The notes under the pieces are model-generated. The model searched no databases, had not been told where the DNA came from, and was given only the letters and a program-made list of their open reading frames with translations. From the NCBI GenBank assembly GCA_947184155.2, contig CAMXCT020003669.1:70001-134000 (forward strand): 64,000 nucleotides of DNA, given 5' to 3'. Position 1 is the stretch's first letter, and every line of letters starts with the position of its first letter. Position numbers and translations under genes: made by a program. Source of the stretch: Cladocopium goreaui (Eukaryota > Sar > Dinophyceae > Suessiales > Symbiodiniaceae). Positions 1-11,704 of the stretch are shown piece after piece.

Positions 1-584
1 TACAGCGCATCCCAGTCAATTCAGCTGGTGAGACATGAGCGCCATCATGAACCGGAGACTGGGCAGAGACATGGCCATGTTGGGTGGCTTGCATCAAGAC
101 TTCAGGCTCATCTCACGTGGTGAACATCACAATCATCAACACTTGTGCACTTGTGGATTGGGATATGTCCCAAACTTAGCAGTTCAAAACTATGTTAGCA
201 TAGATCATCACAGCAGGGATGTGGTAGTTTGGTGGATAAAAACGGATTTGTTCCCCAAAATAAACCTATGATGTGCGTACGATAATCACCGAGAGTCTAG
301 AGTTACCCAGGAAAGCATGCAACGTTGACATGAAATTAAGATGGTATTCCCGGATCCCCTTATTTTGGGAGAACACCCATCCCATCCCCTAATTATTACG
401 GTGTGAGTCAGAACTGGGTACCCTGAAAAATATCAAGAAAACGTGATGGTTGCTAAGTATGTGTTGTTAATATTTTCTAGAATATATAAAGTAATAGCCA
501 ACATTTGCGGTTTCAGTTACTCAAAAAACATACAATGGCCACAATCTGTGGTTTCAATTGGTTTCATCGGTGACCGAAGTTGAC
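1..584. other. AT-rich non-coding stretch
   Basis: No reading frame here has coding character or paired splice sites. The stretch is moderately AT-rich and unique as far as can be seen. It may be intron or intergenic DNA downstream of the exon at 585-691. Confidence 0.4.
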
Positions 585-691
585 CCATAGCCATACCATC
601 GGTTGCCGAGGTCGCCTCCGCCCCTGATCTGTTCAGCTCTTCAGGATCTTCCAACTCTCCTGGAGCCTGCCGGCCATGACCCCAGGGGATC
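585..691 (-). CDS. Candidate internal exon, acidic segment
   Basis: Read on the minus strand, a CAG acceptor precedes base 691 and a GTCAAC donor follows base 585. The 107 nt between give one open frame (1 nt, 35 codons, 1 nt), Gly/Glu/Ala-rich with the run GELEDPEELN. The other two frames contain stops. The product is not recognised. It is called an exon because of paired splice signals and acidic, coding-like composition; chance cannot be excluded. Confidence 0.4.
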
Positions 692-3323
692 CTGACTGGT
701 CAATGATGGTGGCTTTGTTCAAATGTGTTATATCTTAAGAATTCTTGAGATATCTTAAGCATCTTTAAGAAGTGAGGGATGAAACAAATATATTGTTTAA
801 GTTGCATACAGGGTTGTATGTTTTAATATGTTTTACTGTACTGGTATGTATTGTCTCGACTGTATATCAAACCTGCTGCTGAGGAAATGCGTAGAGCACC
901 CAGCGCACTCCTGAACAACTTCACTCATGTACTTTCTCGGCAAACCTTTGTTCATTGATGTTATATTGTGTATATGTATTATATTTCATTATGTATTTAT
1001 TATGCATTTATTATTATGTTATATTAGTATATATTAGTTATATTGCACATTATTGCACAATGTGATCCTAGCCTGATATGACTTGGGTTTCAGGGAACAG
1101 CGGAAGGTCAGCCCTAGGTGCTGCTGAGCCACGGTTTGGAATCGAACCGAAGCGCCGCGGGCCTTGCTGTTCACTAGGGGTCCACCAGCATGTCACAACA
1201 GAAAGATCCGTTTCGATAGGAGATGGATGGAGATAGATTTCAAAGAGCCTACCAACAAGTAATGACAAGTAATTATCCATATTAGAAACAAGTGTGTAAT
1301 GACAAGTGTGTAATAACAAGTGTGTAATTACATGTTAATTATACATCTACCAACAAGTAATGACACGTGTATAATAAGAAGTAATTATCCATATTAGAAA
1401 CTGCTTGGCAAAAGAGTCCCAAGTTAAAGAGCTGCGGAATGAGGTATATTGCCCATGTAGCGATTCAAAACTGATTTCGCCGGGAGCCAGTGGATTTCAG
1501 CAGATTCTATCTACACTTAGAACCAACCAACATCCATCAACATTTGCAACAAATGCCCTGTGTGCTTCTCAGTGATCTTCCCTCAGGTTGCGACTTTGCT
1601 CGCCACTGGCCTTGACGTTAGCCAAACTGTCACTGCCAGTTGTAGGAAACGATGGGGAGACATCTCATAGAATAGCCCCAACCGATCTGTGGGATGCCAA
1701 AGTCTGAGTTTGCATGAGTCGCGAGTGTAATTAAACATCTAAAATCATGTTCGGACAGAACTTGGAAAGAAACCACCGTAATTCATCGCCACAAATGCCT
1801 GTCTGGGTTCCCGGACTCCGACTGTGAGTTTAAGGAGAGAATCTTGCCAAGCTCCTGTGATCGAAGGGTCAGTGCAGTGGGCATTCCGTGTTTCCAAGAC
1901 ATCCATACCGGTCCATACCCTCCACAATTCTGCACCAGCTATAATGAGTTTGTCGATGGAAGCTAAACCCATGTAGGCTATGTGGGAACAAGGGAGACAT
2001 GCAAGACTGTGATTCTGGAAGTTCAAGGCTAACTCAATTCAGAGATATTCAGAGTATGTCTGAAATGAATATGTAAATCTGGGTTTTCCATGGTTTTCTC
2101 ATGTTCACAAACTGAGCGATTTTGGAGGTCAAAATGATCAAAGCGGTCGGAAGCTCCTGAAGGCCGGGCAGCGCCCAAAGGCGCCGGCGACCTTGATGTA
2201 GGAATGACCTAGGTGTCAACAATTGTCAACATGTGTCAACCACAAAACTGTTGGGGGCCTCGCGTCGCAACTTTGATATGTGTCTCTTAGTAACTTAGGC
2301 CCTGACGCGTGTTTGAACTACACCCCTATGCCAAGGGTGTATGAGACAAAGCAAACAGCAGACCCTGCTTGGCAGGCCCTGCTGCAGCTCTTGGCTGCAC
2401 AGTTGGTTGGTAGTTTCAACCTCCTTGAGCCTTGAAGGTTTCGGAGGATTTGGAAGGAGAGCATAGTCATTTTGTTCCAAAACCACCTCTACACAGCATT
2501 GGAAGCACATCACACTGCCCAAACTTTCACGAGGGACCACGCAAGCATGACAATGGCTCTAAGGCTCAAAATCAGTGTGACGGAATCAACATGTGAACCA
2601 TCGGTTGCAAGTTGTTTTACTCGTATACTGGTTACCAAGTCGAAGTTATCCAAAGTGATGCCGTATGATACATACATAACTATAATATATATATATATAA
2701 TACACATCATATATAATTCATCATATACACATATTTGTACATATTGTATAATTATTTGTAATATATGTGTAAAACTGCCAGCATGACTGAAAGTTTGAGT
2801 TGGCCCCCTGTGCCAGGCCTCGTTTTTGAGCTCATCGAACACGGCCTTCAAACGAAAGGGAAACCAAACTGTCAATACAGGGAGTCAATGCCTGCAGCTG
2901 AAATCTGGATACTGGACAGTCTTTTGGAAACGTGCCAAATCTATTTTGAAAAAAGAAAACAGAATGCTGTTGCGTTGTCATTGTTGGTTAACCAATGTTT
3001 ACATGAATTGCAAACAAAAACGATCCATGCATTTTGAACATGCCTTCTTGAGTCTGTGAAACCCCGTAGTTGTTGAACCGTAGTTAGTGAACCGGACTGC
3101 GTCCAGTGTGAGGCTGTGCCTGTCCCTCCTGCAAGGATCTTCTCCACCCTGAGCAAGGCGTTGCAAGACCATATGCATAACAGCACATGCAAAACTGTGG
3201 GCTTATTACTATTACTGATTATTATTTCTATTGCTATCTATTGCTATTTCTATTACATACTATTAACTATTGCATGCTAATTATTACATATTATTAAAAT
3301 TGCACTTCTATCAAGATGAACAC
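692..3323. other. Mostly non-coding DNA with small repeats
   Basis: This is AT-rich DNA without a convincing long frame. A weak minus-strand coding hint lies near 2410-2430 and another near 2830-2866 (FDELKNEAWH), neither with paired splice sites. TATA-type simple sequence occurs around 960-1045 and 2680-2725. Confidence 0.35.
1250..1401. repeat. Imperfect local duplication with TAATGACAAGT motifs
   Basis: A segment of about 40 bp starting ACCAACAAGTAATGACA and ending ATCCATATTAGAAAC occurs at 1250-1289 and again, with a 14-bp insertion, at 1348-1401. Between them are further copies of TAATGACAAGT and GTGTGTAAT. It resembles replication-slippage repeats in an intron. Confidence 0.6.
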
Positions 3324-3398
3324 CTGTAAATCATCTATCAACTTGCAATCCGTTCTGTGCTTCCCGGACGCGGTCATCATATCGTCATCATCACTCTC
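3324..3398 (-). CDS. Internal exon, Asp-rich segment
   Basis: On the minus strand ACATTACAG precedes the exon and GTGTTC follows it. The 75 nt are exactly 25 codons in phase 0 (ESDDDDMMTASGKHR...LIDDLQ). The perfect AG|GAG...CAG|GT borders and acidic content support a real exon of an unrecognised protein. It lies beyond the stop of the upstream reading at 4484, so it probably belongs to the next gene on the same strand. Confidence 0.6.
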
Positions 3399-4148
3399 CT
3401 GTAATGTGCGGATTGACGAGTGGAAACACTCGTGAATTTGAATACTCCGAATGATCCCCGAACTGTGAGAGGGCCTGACCATCCTGTAGATGCACATAGG
3501 CACCCAAAGATGGTGAGAAAGGGAAACATATACAACATTATCATATTTTGAGCAAATTTGAGTGTCTTTACTCATAAGTTATGAGTAAACACACTCAAAA
3601 TTACTCAACATATTAAACACAATGTACTATAACAGTAAAATCAATTTCTGTTGCTTAACCAAGTTTTCTACAGAAGGACAGCACCATCAAAAACATTTTG
3701 CAATGCGCCAATTAGAATCAAATGGAACATGTGTGGCCTGTCTTTAGCGGGTCATTTTCTCATTACAGTCCATATATATATATATAATTATATATATATA
3801 TTATGTAATTGTTTGCTGCGCTCATGTGTCTATGTCTAGTGAGATGTGTGAAAAATTGTGAACGAGAATCAACACGAGGAAAAACCAACTACCCTGTAAG
3901 TGACAAAGAAAGTCAACATGCTCTGTTTCTACCCACAAGTCCAAGCGAAAATGTCAGACCGTCGGACATGTATTAATATGTTTGTGGAATAAGAAACATT
4001 AAGAGTCACTAACACAAACAGCCTGATGGCATTCTATAACGACGCCCACTGGCATCTGTTAATGGCCTCTTCGGTGCCGCTTTCACTGAAGTCCTACAGG
4101 CCATGGCATCTCAAGGAGGCCAACATGAATCTCGATGCCACTTGTTGA

Positions 4149-4440
4149 TTGATATATATATATATATATACATATTATATTATATTATATTATCATATTA
4201 TATTATGTTATCAAATCATATTATATTACATTCTGTTATATTCTATAAAATTATATAATATAATATTATACATATATATATACATATATAATTATATGAC
4301 TTGTTAAATATATATATATATATATACATATTATTATAAAAAATATAAAATATAATATAATATAATATAAATATATATATATATATATATGATTATATAA
4401 TATCATATTATACCATATTATATTATATATACAAAATATG
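4149..4440. repeat. TATA/ATAT simple-sequence tract
   Basis: Nearly pure A/T sequence made of (AT)n, ATATT and ATATAATAT runs, about 290 bp. The small frames crossing it are low-complexity and not coding. Confidence 0.85.
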
Positions 4441-4483
4441 AATATAATCATATGAGTCATATGTTATCACATGTTTTCATTCA

Positions 4484-4640
4484 CTAGATTTCACCACATG
4501 TCTCACAGTTGCGTCGTGGTGTCATGGTTGATTTGGAATCATGCATAAGCATGCATAAGTCCTCTTCATCGGAGGACTCCATGATGGTGTGCATTTCTTT
4601 AAACCTGGCCAGTGTGGTGGAAAACAACGGGAAATCACCT
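4484..4640 (-). CDS. Probable 3' terminal exon with stop
   Basis: The minus-strand frame reads GDFPLFSTTLARFKEMHT, then the acidic segment MESSDEEDLCMLMHDS, and ends NCETCGEI before a stop at 4484. Composition is coding-like (SSDEED cluster, final Cys pair). The acceptor is uncertain: AG at 4605-4606 or further upstream. It fits as the last exon of the gene whose upstream exons are at 4702-4805, 4858-4924, 5330-5362 and 6046-6185. Product not recognised. Confidence 0.5.
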
Positions 4641-4701
4641 CTAGCCATGGACAAGAAAATGCAAGCATAAATGATCATAAATGTGGATTCATGGCTTAAA
4701 C

Positions 4702-4805
4702 CTGGTTCTTGATAATTCCGATAGCTGACCGTTTCATTCCAGCAATCAAGTGCAATGGTCCTGACCTCCACTTGTTTTCCACAAACAGGACAACTCCCAA
4801 TAGAT
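4702..4805 (-). CDS. Internal exon with CPVCGK motif
   Basis: The minus strand has a ...TTGAG acceptor and CCAG|GTTTAAG donor. The frame is 1 nt, 34 codons, 1 nt: SIGSCPVCGKQVEVRT followed by ALDCWNETVSYRNYQEP. CPVCGK is a CxxC pair of the zinc-knuckle type, but a second pair is not seen in this exon. It belongs with the exon ending at 4484. No family assigned. Confidence 0.55.
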
Positions 4806-4857
4806 CTCAAGGTCAGTTGTCAGATGTGATCAAAACCCTTAGCAGCCCAACATGACA

Positions 4858-4924
4858 ATATAAGGGGCTGAAGCTGCCTCTGCTGTCTCTCCTTGTCTTG
4901 CTGTTTCCGCTCTTTTTCCTCGGC
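4858..4924 (-). CDS. Internal exon, coiled-coil segment
   Basis: After a TTGTAG acceptor the minus strand reads AEEKERKQQDKERQQRQLQP in phase 0, a strongly charged helix typical of coiled coils. The donor is not certain (GTCATG is possible). It probably forms one protein with neighbouring exons. Confidence 0.5.
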
Positions 4925-5329
4925 CTACAAGTACAAAATCAATTCAACATCAGATCTGAAGCATAACAACCAGCGAATTCTTCAACTTTTTGAAAACAGC
5001 TGGCATTTATGCATGCATTTTCTCTGCAAAGTTTTGGCTCCATGTGTCGTTGTCTTTACAAATGGCTCAGCCTGTATGGAAACAAACAGCAGCAACTATT
5101 TCATTGAGAAGACAGTGAAGAGACAGTTCAGCGTCCCTTTGCTACAGTGACAAAGGGAATAACGACTGAATCTGGACATTTGTTTATGATGGGAAATCAA
5201 GTTCAGATGGCCGAAACATCACCGCACATGGGTCAAACACAGAATACACTGAGGACACACTAGCAAAAGGAACCATACAGAGATACTGTCACTTTTTGCA
5301 ATCTCTCAGAAATATGAACAATGGTGCAC

Positions 5330-5362
5330 CTGCTGTCGCCGGATCTCGATACCACTCCTCCC
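5330..5362 (-). CDS. Short internal exon
   Basis: A 33-nt segment bounded by GTAACAG and GTGCAC on the minus strand. Two frames are open; EEWYRDPATA looks the more protein-like. The borders are good but the exon is very short, so confidence is limited. Confidence 0.4.
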
Positions 5363-6045
5363 CTGTTACGTGGATCTCATGCAGAAATGCACATTTTGCA
5401 TCGAATGGAAAAAACAGTTGCTGAGGCTTTGGTTTTCCTGCTAGCCTACAAATTTGGCATTTTGGGGTCCCTTAGAATTCAGGAGGCTGGTTTGACCATC
5501 AAATTGCATCGGTTGCATGCACCAATGACGATCTAACTGCATAGCTCAGAAGCCTGAAATATGGAGGGGTATTGTGTTTGAAGGTCAACAAATGATGCGG
5601 ATTGCCAACATGAGGCCAATTTGAAAGGTTCTAGATATGCTGTGGTCTATTTGTGGCACAAATCTCACCGCGCAAGGGAAGTGATTGACAGTTCTGTTGA
5701 GAGGCTTACTCTGAGAATGTGTGTTGATCAATCAATCTCAACAAGCAAACAACTTTGCAAAGCTGCCGAGCCTTTGGTTTGGAGCTAACCTGACTGGACC
5801 TGAAGCGGTGAAACCAGTCTGGCAAAATGTGTGAACCTTTTTTGTAATTAACAGTGATAAACAGCTCACAATGTGAATTCAGAATCATCGAGAAGATAAA
5901 ACAAAAGTAAATAATGCTGAATCAAAAGATTTAAAGCTTTTAGACCATTGAGTATGAATGTGTGTTCGATGGCAATGCGTTCTGATGGACATGTCTAACA
6001 TGTCCGCTCTGTCATTCTGAGGTGCAAACTGTTTTGACGCTTTAC

Positions 6046-6185
6046 CTTGGTGCATTGGAAGCTCTGCTCGACTGGCAGCTTGGAATTTGATGTGATATTT
6101 CACTTTGTGTTCAACACCAAATCTGAGTTTTATAGATAACCGGACTTCGCCAACACAAAGAGTGAACCCATAGCAAGGAATCGCC
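6046..6185 (-). CDS. Internal exon, conserved-looking beta-rich segment
   Basis: An excellent minus-strand exon: CTTGCAG acceptor, CAAG|GTAAAG donor, 140 nt = 1 nt + 46 codons + 1 nt. It reads GFTLCVGEVRLSIKLRFG, then VEHKVKYHIKFQAASRAELP. The alternating hydrophobic pattern suggests beta strands. I do not recognise the family. It lies upstream of the exons at 5330-4484 and is probably the same gene. Confidence 0.65.
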
Positions 6186-7019
6186 CTGCAAGTAGGAGTC
6201 TTGAGTCTTGAATCCTTTATATATACATCATCCAACCAATAAAATGTCACGCTACTTCGATGCAATAAATAGGAGAATGGATGAGCGGCGCCCAAACACT
6301 ACTCTCTAGCTATACGGTCATACGGTAATACTACCCTCTGTCTGCTGGCCACACCCCTGGTGTAGAGTCAAGTAACTCACCCTGGCGAGACACAATGCGG
6401 ACAGTGCATCTAGTATCATCTTTAATGGGGTTGTCAGTGTTGACATGCGACACGAGGGAAGGTTTTTTCACTATGAGAGCTGTCCCTGAGCTGCAGGGGA
6501 CAACATCATGAATCGGGCAAGATTAGTAGCTAACTATCAACGATTGATGAAGAGTGAACTCGATTGTGATGAGGGTATTGTGCAGGTAGCTCTGATAGAA
6601 GCCGACCATTTGGTTTGCTATCTTAAAAAAAAGGTTCCTGCCGCGGTACTTCCTTGGTGAACACTCTGTATTTGGTTCCTAAGGTTTGCAGTCAAACATA
6701 TATTTAGACCTGTGAAAACTACAGTACCTAGAAAAACCTCTGATTGCAGTAAACGACAAGGTTTGAAGGTTCAAACAGAATCTCGCACTTCTCTGGCTCT
6801 CGGTTCACTTCACCTCATCCATTATCTTTCACGTGGTATGCACCTCCTTTGTTCCCATTTCATCTCGCCTGCTACTTTCACTTGCATCACTCTGCTTGCT
6901 GGTGGTGCTGCGGTTGTCATCGGACTCGTCACCTCAGCAAAATATCCCTTTTCTGTGCACATGACAAAATACGGGGTTCACCTGCTATGGTCACGTCGCC
7001 AATGTATACACTTGTGTAC
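6186..7019. other. Unassigned intron or intergenic DNA
   Basis: No splice-bounded frame was found on either strand. The plus-strand frame at 6712-7110 lacks coding character (Ser/Thr/His-rich, no acidic residues) and runs into the dispersed repeat at 7020. Confidence 0.35.
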
Positions 7020-7388
7020 GGGACATACATTGAGCAACCGTAAAAACCCCGGCAATACTAAATATGTATTCGACGGACATTGGTTTATGGAAATTGATGG
7101 AAATTGTTAAAAACACGAGGTAAGCGATGGGACCTTCCCAAATTAGCGATACCCCTTTTCAAGGTTATGTCATCATATTTCTCTAATATCCACATTAGCG
7201 ATACCCAAATATCACATATTATTCATAGTTCATCACATATATATATATAAATGCAGCAGTTTCCTGCAAGCGATACCCCCCAAGTTTACCATATATCATT
7301 ATTGTACAAACGTGTGGTAAGCGATGGGACCTTCCCAAATTTGTGGATGTCCTTTCCGTGAACCTAGGGTTTTCACAATCGCTCAACA
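7020..7388 (+). repeat. Dispersed repeat element, copy 1
   Basis: A ~370-bp segment found again in inverted orientation at 54428-54803, with long near-identical stretches (for example AATACTAAATATGTATT..., CAGTTTCCTGCAAGCGATAC, ACAAACGTGTGGTAAGCGAT). It contains two direct copies of a 27-bp motif, GGTAAGCGATGGGACCTTCC..., at 7119-7145 and 7316-7342, and three GCGATACC motifs between and beside them. No protein frame is shared except the short MGPSQICGCPFREPRVF. It is probably a non-autonomous mobile element. Confidence 0.75.
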
Positions 7389-7519
7389 ATCCGCCGGCCT
7401 GCCAGAGTGTCTGATTGGAAGGTGTTGTTCCTGTTTCTGTTCTTGGCTCGTACTTGTTCCTTTGTTCTCTTCCTGCGCATTTTTGCTTCGTCTGAATCAT
7501 ATGTCCAGCCCCCCTTCTT

Positions 7520-7680
7520 CTTACTACTACTACTACCACCACAACAACAACACCACTACCACTACCACTACCACTTCCACTACCACTACCACTACCGCTA
7601 CCACTACCACTACCACTACCACCACCACCACCACCACCACCACTACCACTACCACTACCACTACCACTACCACTACCACT

Positions 7681-7717
<37 letters not shown>

Positions 7718-7718
7718 G
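7520..7718. repeat. TAC/CAC trinucleotide microsatellite
   Basis: About 200 bp of (TAC)n, (CACTAC)n and (CAC)n. It is open in several frames on both strands (poly-Thr, poly-Tyr/His, poly-Gly/Ser); these are products of the repeat rather than genes. Confidence 0.9.
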
Positions 7719-7899
7719 TTAGTACTAGCACAAGAAGAAGTACAGCAATTGCTAGTACTACTCCTACCCCTACTCCTCCCACTCCTTGATTCTTTCCCAA
7801 GTACTTAACCGGTAGTGCCGGTAGCCAGTGAAATGGTCTACGCAGCATTGCAGTTGTCTAGATGTGCTAGTCACAGGACGTACGCGGTACTAACCTGAT

Positions 7900-8310
7900 C
7901 GGCCGGTACTCATCTGCTATGCGGCCAATGAGGTTGCTAAAGTCAGCACTCGCTACGCAAGCTGCTTCTGGTCTACCGCTTTGTCTTCGTCTCCGGCTTC
8001 CACCTAGCGTGAACCTCCCTTGGGCAACCTCTCTCCGCTTCCACCTTGTCCAATTCCATGCAGCGATCTGCTGTCAAGCCGAAGTGCATACATAGTATAA
8101 GTATCTGGCGGTACTTTACTGGGGGCGGCACTAATTTGGTATCGGTCAACAGGTTGCTACGGCAAGCACATCCTACACAAGCTGCTTCCATTTTACGGCT
8201 CTGTTCTTCTTCTTCTCTTCTCTTCTGCTTCTCTCTCCGGCTTCCCCCTAGGGTGCACAGCACACTCCCTTGGGGCCACCTCCCTATGGCCAGCGGGCTT
8301 GCCGTAGGCA
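7900..8310. repeat. Diverged tandem duplication
   Basis: Two adjacent ~220-bp segments share order and sequence. Each has a GCGGTACT block, GTTGCTA..., CTACGCAAGCTGCTTC (second copy CTACACAAGCTGCTTC), a pyrimidine-rich run with CTCTCCGGCTTCC, and CCTCCCTTGGG-type ends. Copies start near 7885 and near 8105. They are diverged, so the duplication is old. Confidence 0.55.
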
Positions 8311-8739
8311 ATTAAAATATCACAATTACTCCCAGTTTCTTTCATTCTTGACTTCATTCTGACACCAGTATCAGCATTACCAGGCTTTGCCCCAACGGGT
8401 CGCCATTGGGTCGCCCTGCCAAGTTCAGACTCCGATGCTTGGCCTTGGGCGCCAAGGGAATCTGAGGACGGTGCAACAAGTAGCAGGTAGAGCTAAAGAC
8501 TCAAAAAATCCAAGCACCCCACTGCTCGTTTCACCACCTCAGTACCAAAGGTGGCCAAGCTTGGTGGGCACACGATCTATAGTTAAGGGTTGGCTGCTTG
8601 CATACTGCACCTTTTGAATGAATTCTCACAAAGATGGACACACTGCAAGCCAATGAACAGGGAGTCAAGGGGTTTCAGCCAATACTAGGTAAATACGTCC
8701 ACAGAAATTCAGCAGGAAAATCATTCTCAACTCAAGAGT

Positions 8740-8821
8740 TCAACCCATTTCCCGGCATCCCGGCGGGACACCATTGAATTGCTTTGCTGGCTGTTCTTCC
8801 GCTTCTTCGGCTTCGGTTTGC
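8740..8821 (-). CDS. Probable 3' terminal exon, Glu-rich
   Basis: After a CTTCAG acceptor the minus strand reads 1 nt, then QTEAEEAEEQPAKQFNGVPP, then GCREMG and a TGA stop, 82 nt in all. The acidic content and in-frame stop suggest the C-terminus of a minus-strand gene whose upstream exons are those at 11600 and above. Function unknown. Confidence 0.5.
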
Positions 8822-11599
8822 CTGAAGTTCAAAATTCAAAAGCTGTCGACATGTCGACATTGACTTTCTCCTTAGGCTCTGAGAGTCTTTGCCAATCATA
8901 AAAAGCTGGACGAGCTGCATAGTGTATGTGCTATGTATGTGCTGTCTATCGATATCCCTGAAGATTTTGGGATGGTCAAATGGATGCGAATTCCACAAGT
9001 GAAAGGGTCAAATCTTGGAAGCATTGATTCATGTACAGTATACCTTGAGTAAACCATAGTATACCAATATACCAAAATATATACGTTGTCAAAGGATGTC
9101 AAAGGTGATCAAGACAGGCCATCTGAATCTACTCGCTTGGGACCACCAATGAAATTCTTTTGTCACTTGTCAATCCATAAAACAAATCATCCATTGTTTC
9201 CAAGGACCAAAATCAAAATTAAATACTCTCTTGACTTTTAACTTTTAACTTTTAACGATGTCCTGGAGCAAAAACACGGGAAAAATATGCACTTTGCCAT
9301 GACCCCGAAAATGGTGGTTTACCTTAATGATAGTTGCAAGCATCTTCGTCAAAAACTCAGGAACGTCTACTGTATAACAATCCATCATGCTGATTTACAG
9401 CCACTTAGCTAAGTCGGCCCTACACTGAGGGCTCTACCAGGCTTCTTTCCACCTTGGTTTCAGGCTAGGATGCCCTTTGTGCTCAAGTTGCTTTCCGCAA
9501 TGTCACAGGAATCACGGGACAGGAAACAGGGTGATGTCTGCCAATTATGTTTGACAATGGTGTGTTTCATGTTACAAATGGAGCAACCATTGCCACCTAT
9601 GATCATCCATTCTCGACCATTGATGGTTAATGGTTAATTATTAATTGTGGTTACACAGGTGGGGCCAATACTGACCAAGGCCCTGGCCCTTGGCATGCTT
9701 AGGCTGCTTGCCTCAAACCCAACATTGTTTGTCCAAGATGCACTGAGAGATGGATCGCAGGTCTGTCGACGTGCTGCTGAGACATGTGCTTTGTAAGTGT
9801 TCAAAGGGCATTAAATAGATTGAGTCAAAGATATATGATGATATATGTTGTTATTAAAACATATTCTGAAAACAATGTATAAGAGCCTGCAATATCATGT
9901 ATACATTTAATGCGTGGGTTCGCGGGTCTTTATGTTCAGAGTACGGATACATACGGATACAATCGTTCGATGCAACTTGTTCCAAACGTGTCTTTACAAA
10001 TCCTGCAATCAGTCAACGATAATCGGATCGGCTTCTTTTCTCTTCCGCATCAATTTGGAACTATGGTGCTAGGGTGACTTGGCCGCTGCGCTGGAAAATG
10101 CATACGTGCCATGTTGGTTTCAGATTTGTCAACTCCAATTCAGGTCCTTTGAGGTCCAAAGCATTGTCTCAGAGCCTCAGGAAGCAGCCAAGCAATAGCA
10201 ATGCTTCAACTGCACAGTGAAATGGGTCCCATATGGTCCCATGGTAAACGTATCGAGTTCTTTTTCTCACAGAGACCTTGTATAGAGACATCCTTAGTAG
10301 TGTACATCAGTGGGACTGAATGGGGCAGATTGGGGCACACCAACCTGCGCCACCAAGCCGCTGGCTTCTAATCAAAGATCCTTGGCAGGTCGCCAGGTGG
10401 CGATTGGTACTATGTCGTATGTTTTCAAATCATAGCAACTATACAATGAAATCTCTGACTGCAGAATGGTTTCCTCTCTGACTTGTTGGGTTTTGTGAAA
10501 TGGTAAAGTGTTTGTGCATTGAAGGAAGTCAAGCTTACGATACAAATGTCCAAGAGAGACACACTCACACACACACACAGCTGATAAAGTACTATTATAA
10601 TATGTATTAATTAAATATACGAACACAATCGAACACATCTGTATATATGCTAATTACATCTAATTACACTGTTCGTATGGTTCGTATGATTCGTACGATT
10701 CGTACAGAGGCCCTTCTGATCAAAACATCACAACCACCCCAAAGGCGAAAGCTCAGTCTGTTCAGTCGTGCTATGATTTGCCATTTGGAACCAAGCTTCG
10801 ATAGCTGCCATGTGCTGGCTCATGCGGGGGAATGGGATCCTGGCACTGGAGTTTTGTTGAAGTCAATACTTTTGGGAATCCATGGGCCCTTGAGGCCCCT
10901 TGTATCCCCTCGTCCTCATCGCCAATACCAGATCGGTCAATATATCGACCACAGCGAACCTTGCGAAGAAAGATAAGAAAGCCGATACTGCTCTACAATT
11001 GTAGTATTTAAATGTGTTTAAACGATCCGCTACATGGAAGACCCTTCGAGTCTCCATCCCCCATGACTGGAACACGCCCCACGTTTTCTATGTCCTGTTC
11101 AGGGCAATTACATAAAAATGACGCTGCGTCTGGGAACAGTTGCGGCCATCGACCAGAACAAGGCATGCAACATGTTCAACACTTATAATGTCATTTAACA
11201 AAGCAACTTACTTGTAGCATCCACAAGGATAGCTGGAAATCAGCTTGCAATCAAGATGCGTAGCGCATAAGCGACCTGGGCTGAATTCGACTTCTAAACC
11301 TAATGCACATGTGTTGATTGGGTCAAAGATATTCAAGCCTGACTGCAGTCTTCATGCATCAACAAAAGGTGTTCGTCCCACCGTTCAAAAGGCTTCCTTA
11401 AAGCCAGGTAAGTTGCAGTCTCAAGGCATCTTCAGCAGAAGATCTAGTCCTGATGAAAGCAGGCAAGTGTTGCGCAGCAGAACTCCAATCCACAGATCCA
11501 AGCATTTTCTAGACTCCCTAGACTCTTTGACTAGCAAGACTAGCGGCAAGTATGTCTGCTTACATTGAAATCCTCTTGCCATTCATGGCTTAAGTGAAC
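8822..11599. other. Long stretch without supportable exons
   Basis: AT-rich DNA; small frames on both strands lack coding character. There are short repeats such as TTCGTA(T/C)G at 10674-10706 and ACTTTTAACTTTTAACTTTT near 9235. It could be a large intron or a gene boundary. Confidence 0.35.
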
Positions 11600-11704
11600 C
11601 AGTTCGATCTCGGCAAAACCGCTGAAGCAAGTAGAACTGAAGGTTGACTGCCTAGGCCCCGACTGTGGCTCGTCATCCTCAATGCGACAACGCTTGGCAA
11701 AGTC
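11600..11704 (-). CDS. Internal exon
   Basis: Minus strand: AGCCAG acceptor, CTG|GTTCAC donor, exactly 35 codons in phase 0. It reads DFAKRCRIEDDEPQSGPRQS, then TFSSTCFSGFAEIEL. It is hydrophilic and coding-like; not recognised. Together with 12713, 13402, 14259 and 15016 it forms a run of phase-0 exons on one strand, so one gene is likely. Confidence 0.6.

Noticed and set aside
1105-1200. Complete tRNA gene around the B-box
   Set aside because: The seven bases after the T-arm have no complement at the expected 5' distance, and no D-arm is seen.
7219-7848. 209-codon minus frame rich in Gly/Ser and matching plus poly-Thr frames
   Set aside because: They are translations of the TAC/CAC microsatellite, open in several frames at once.
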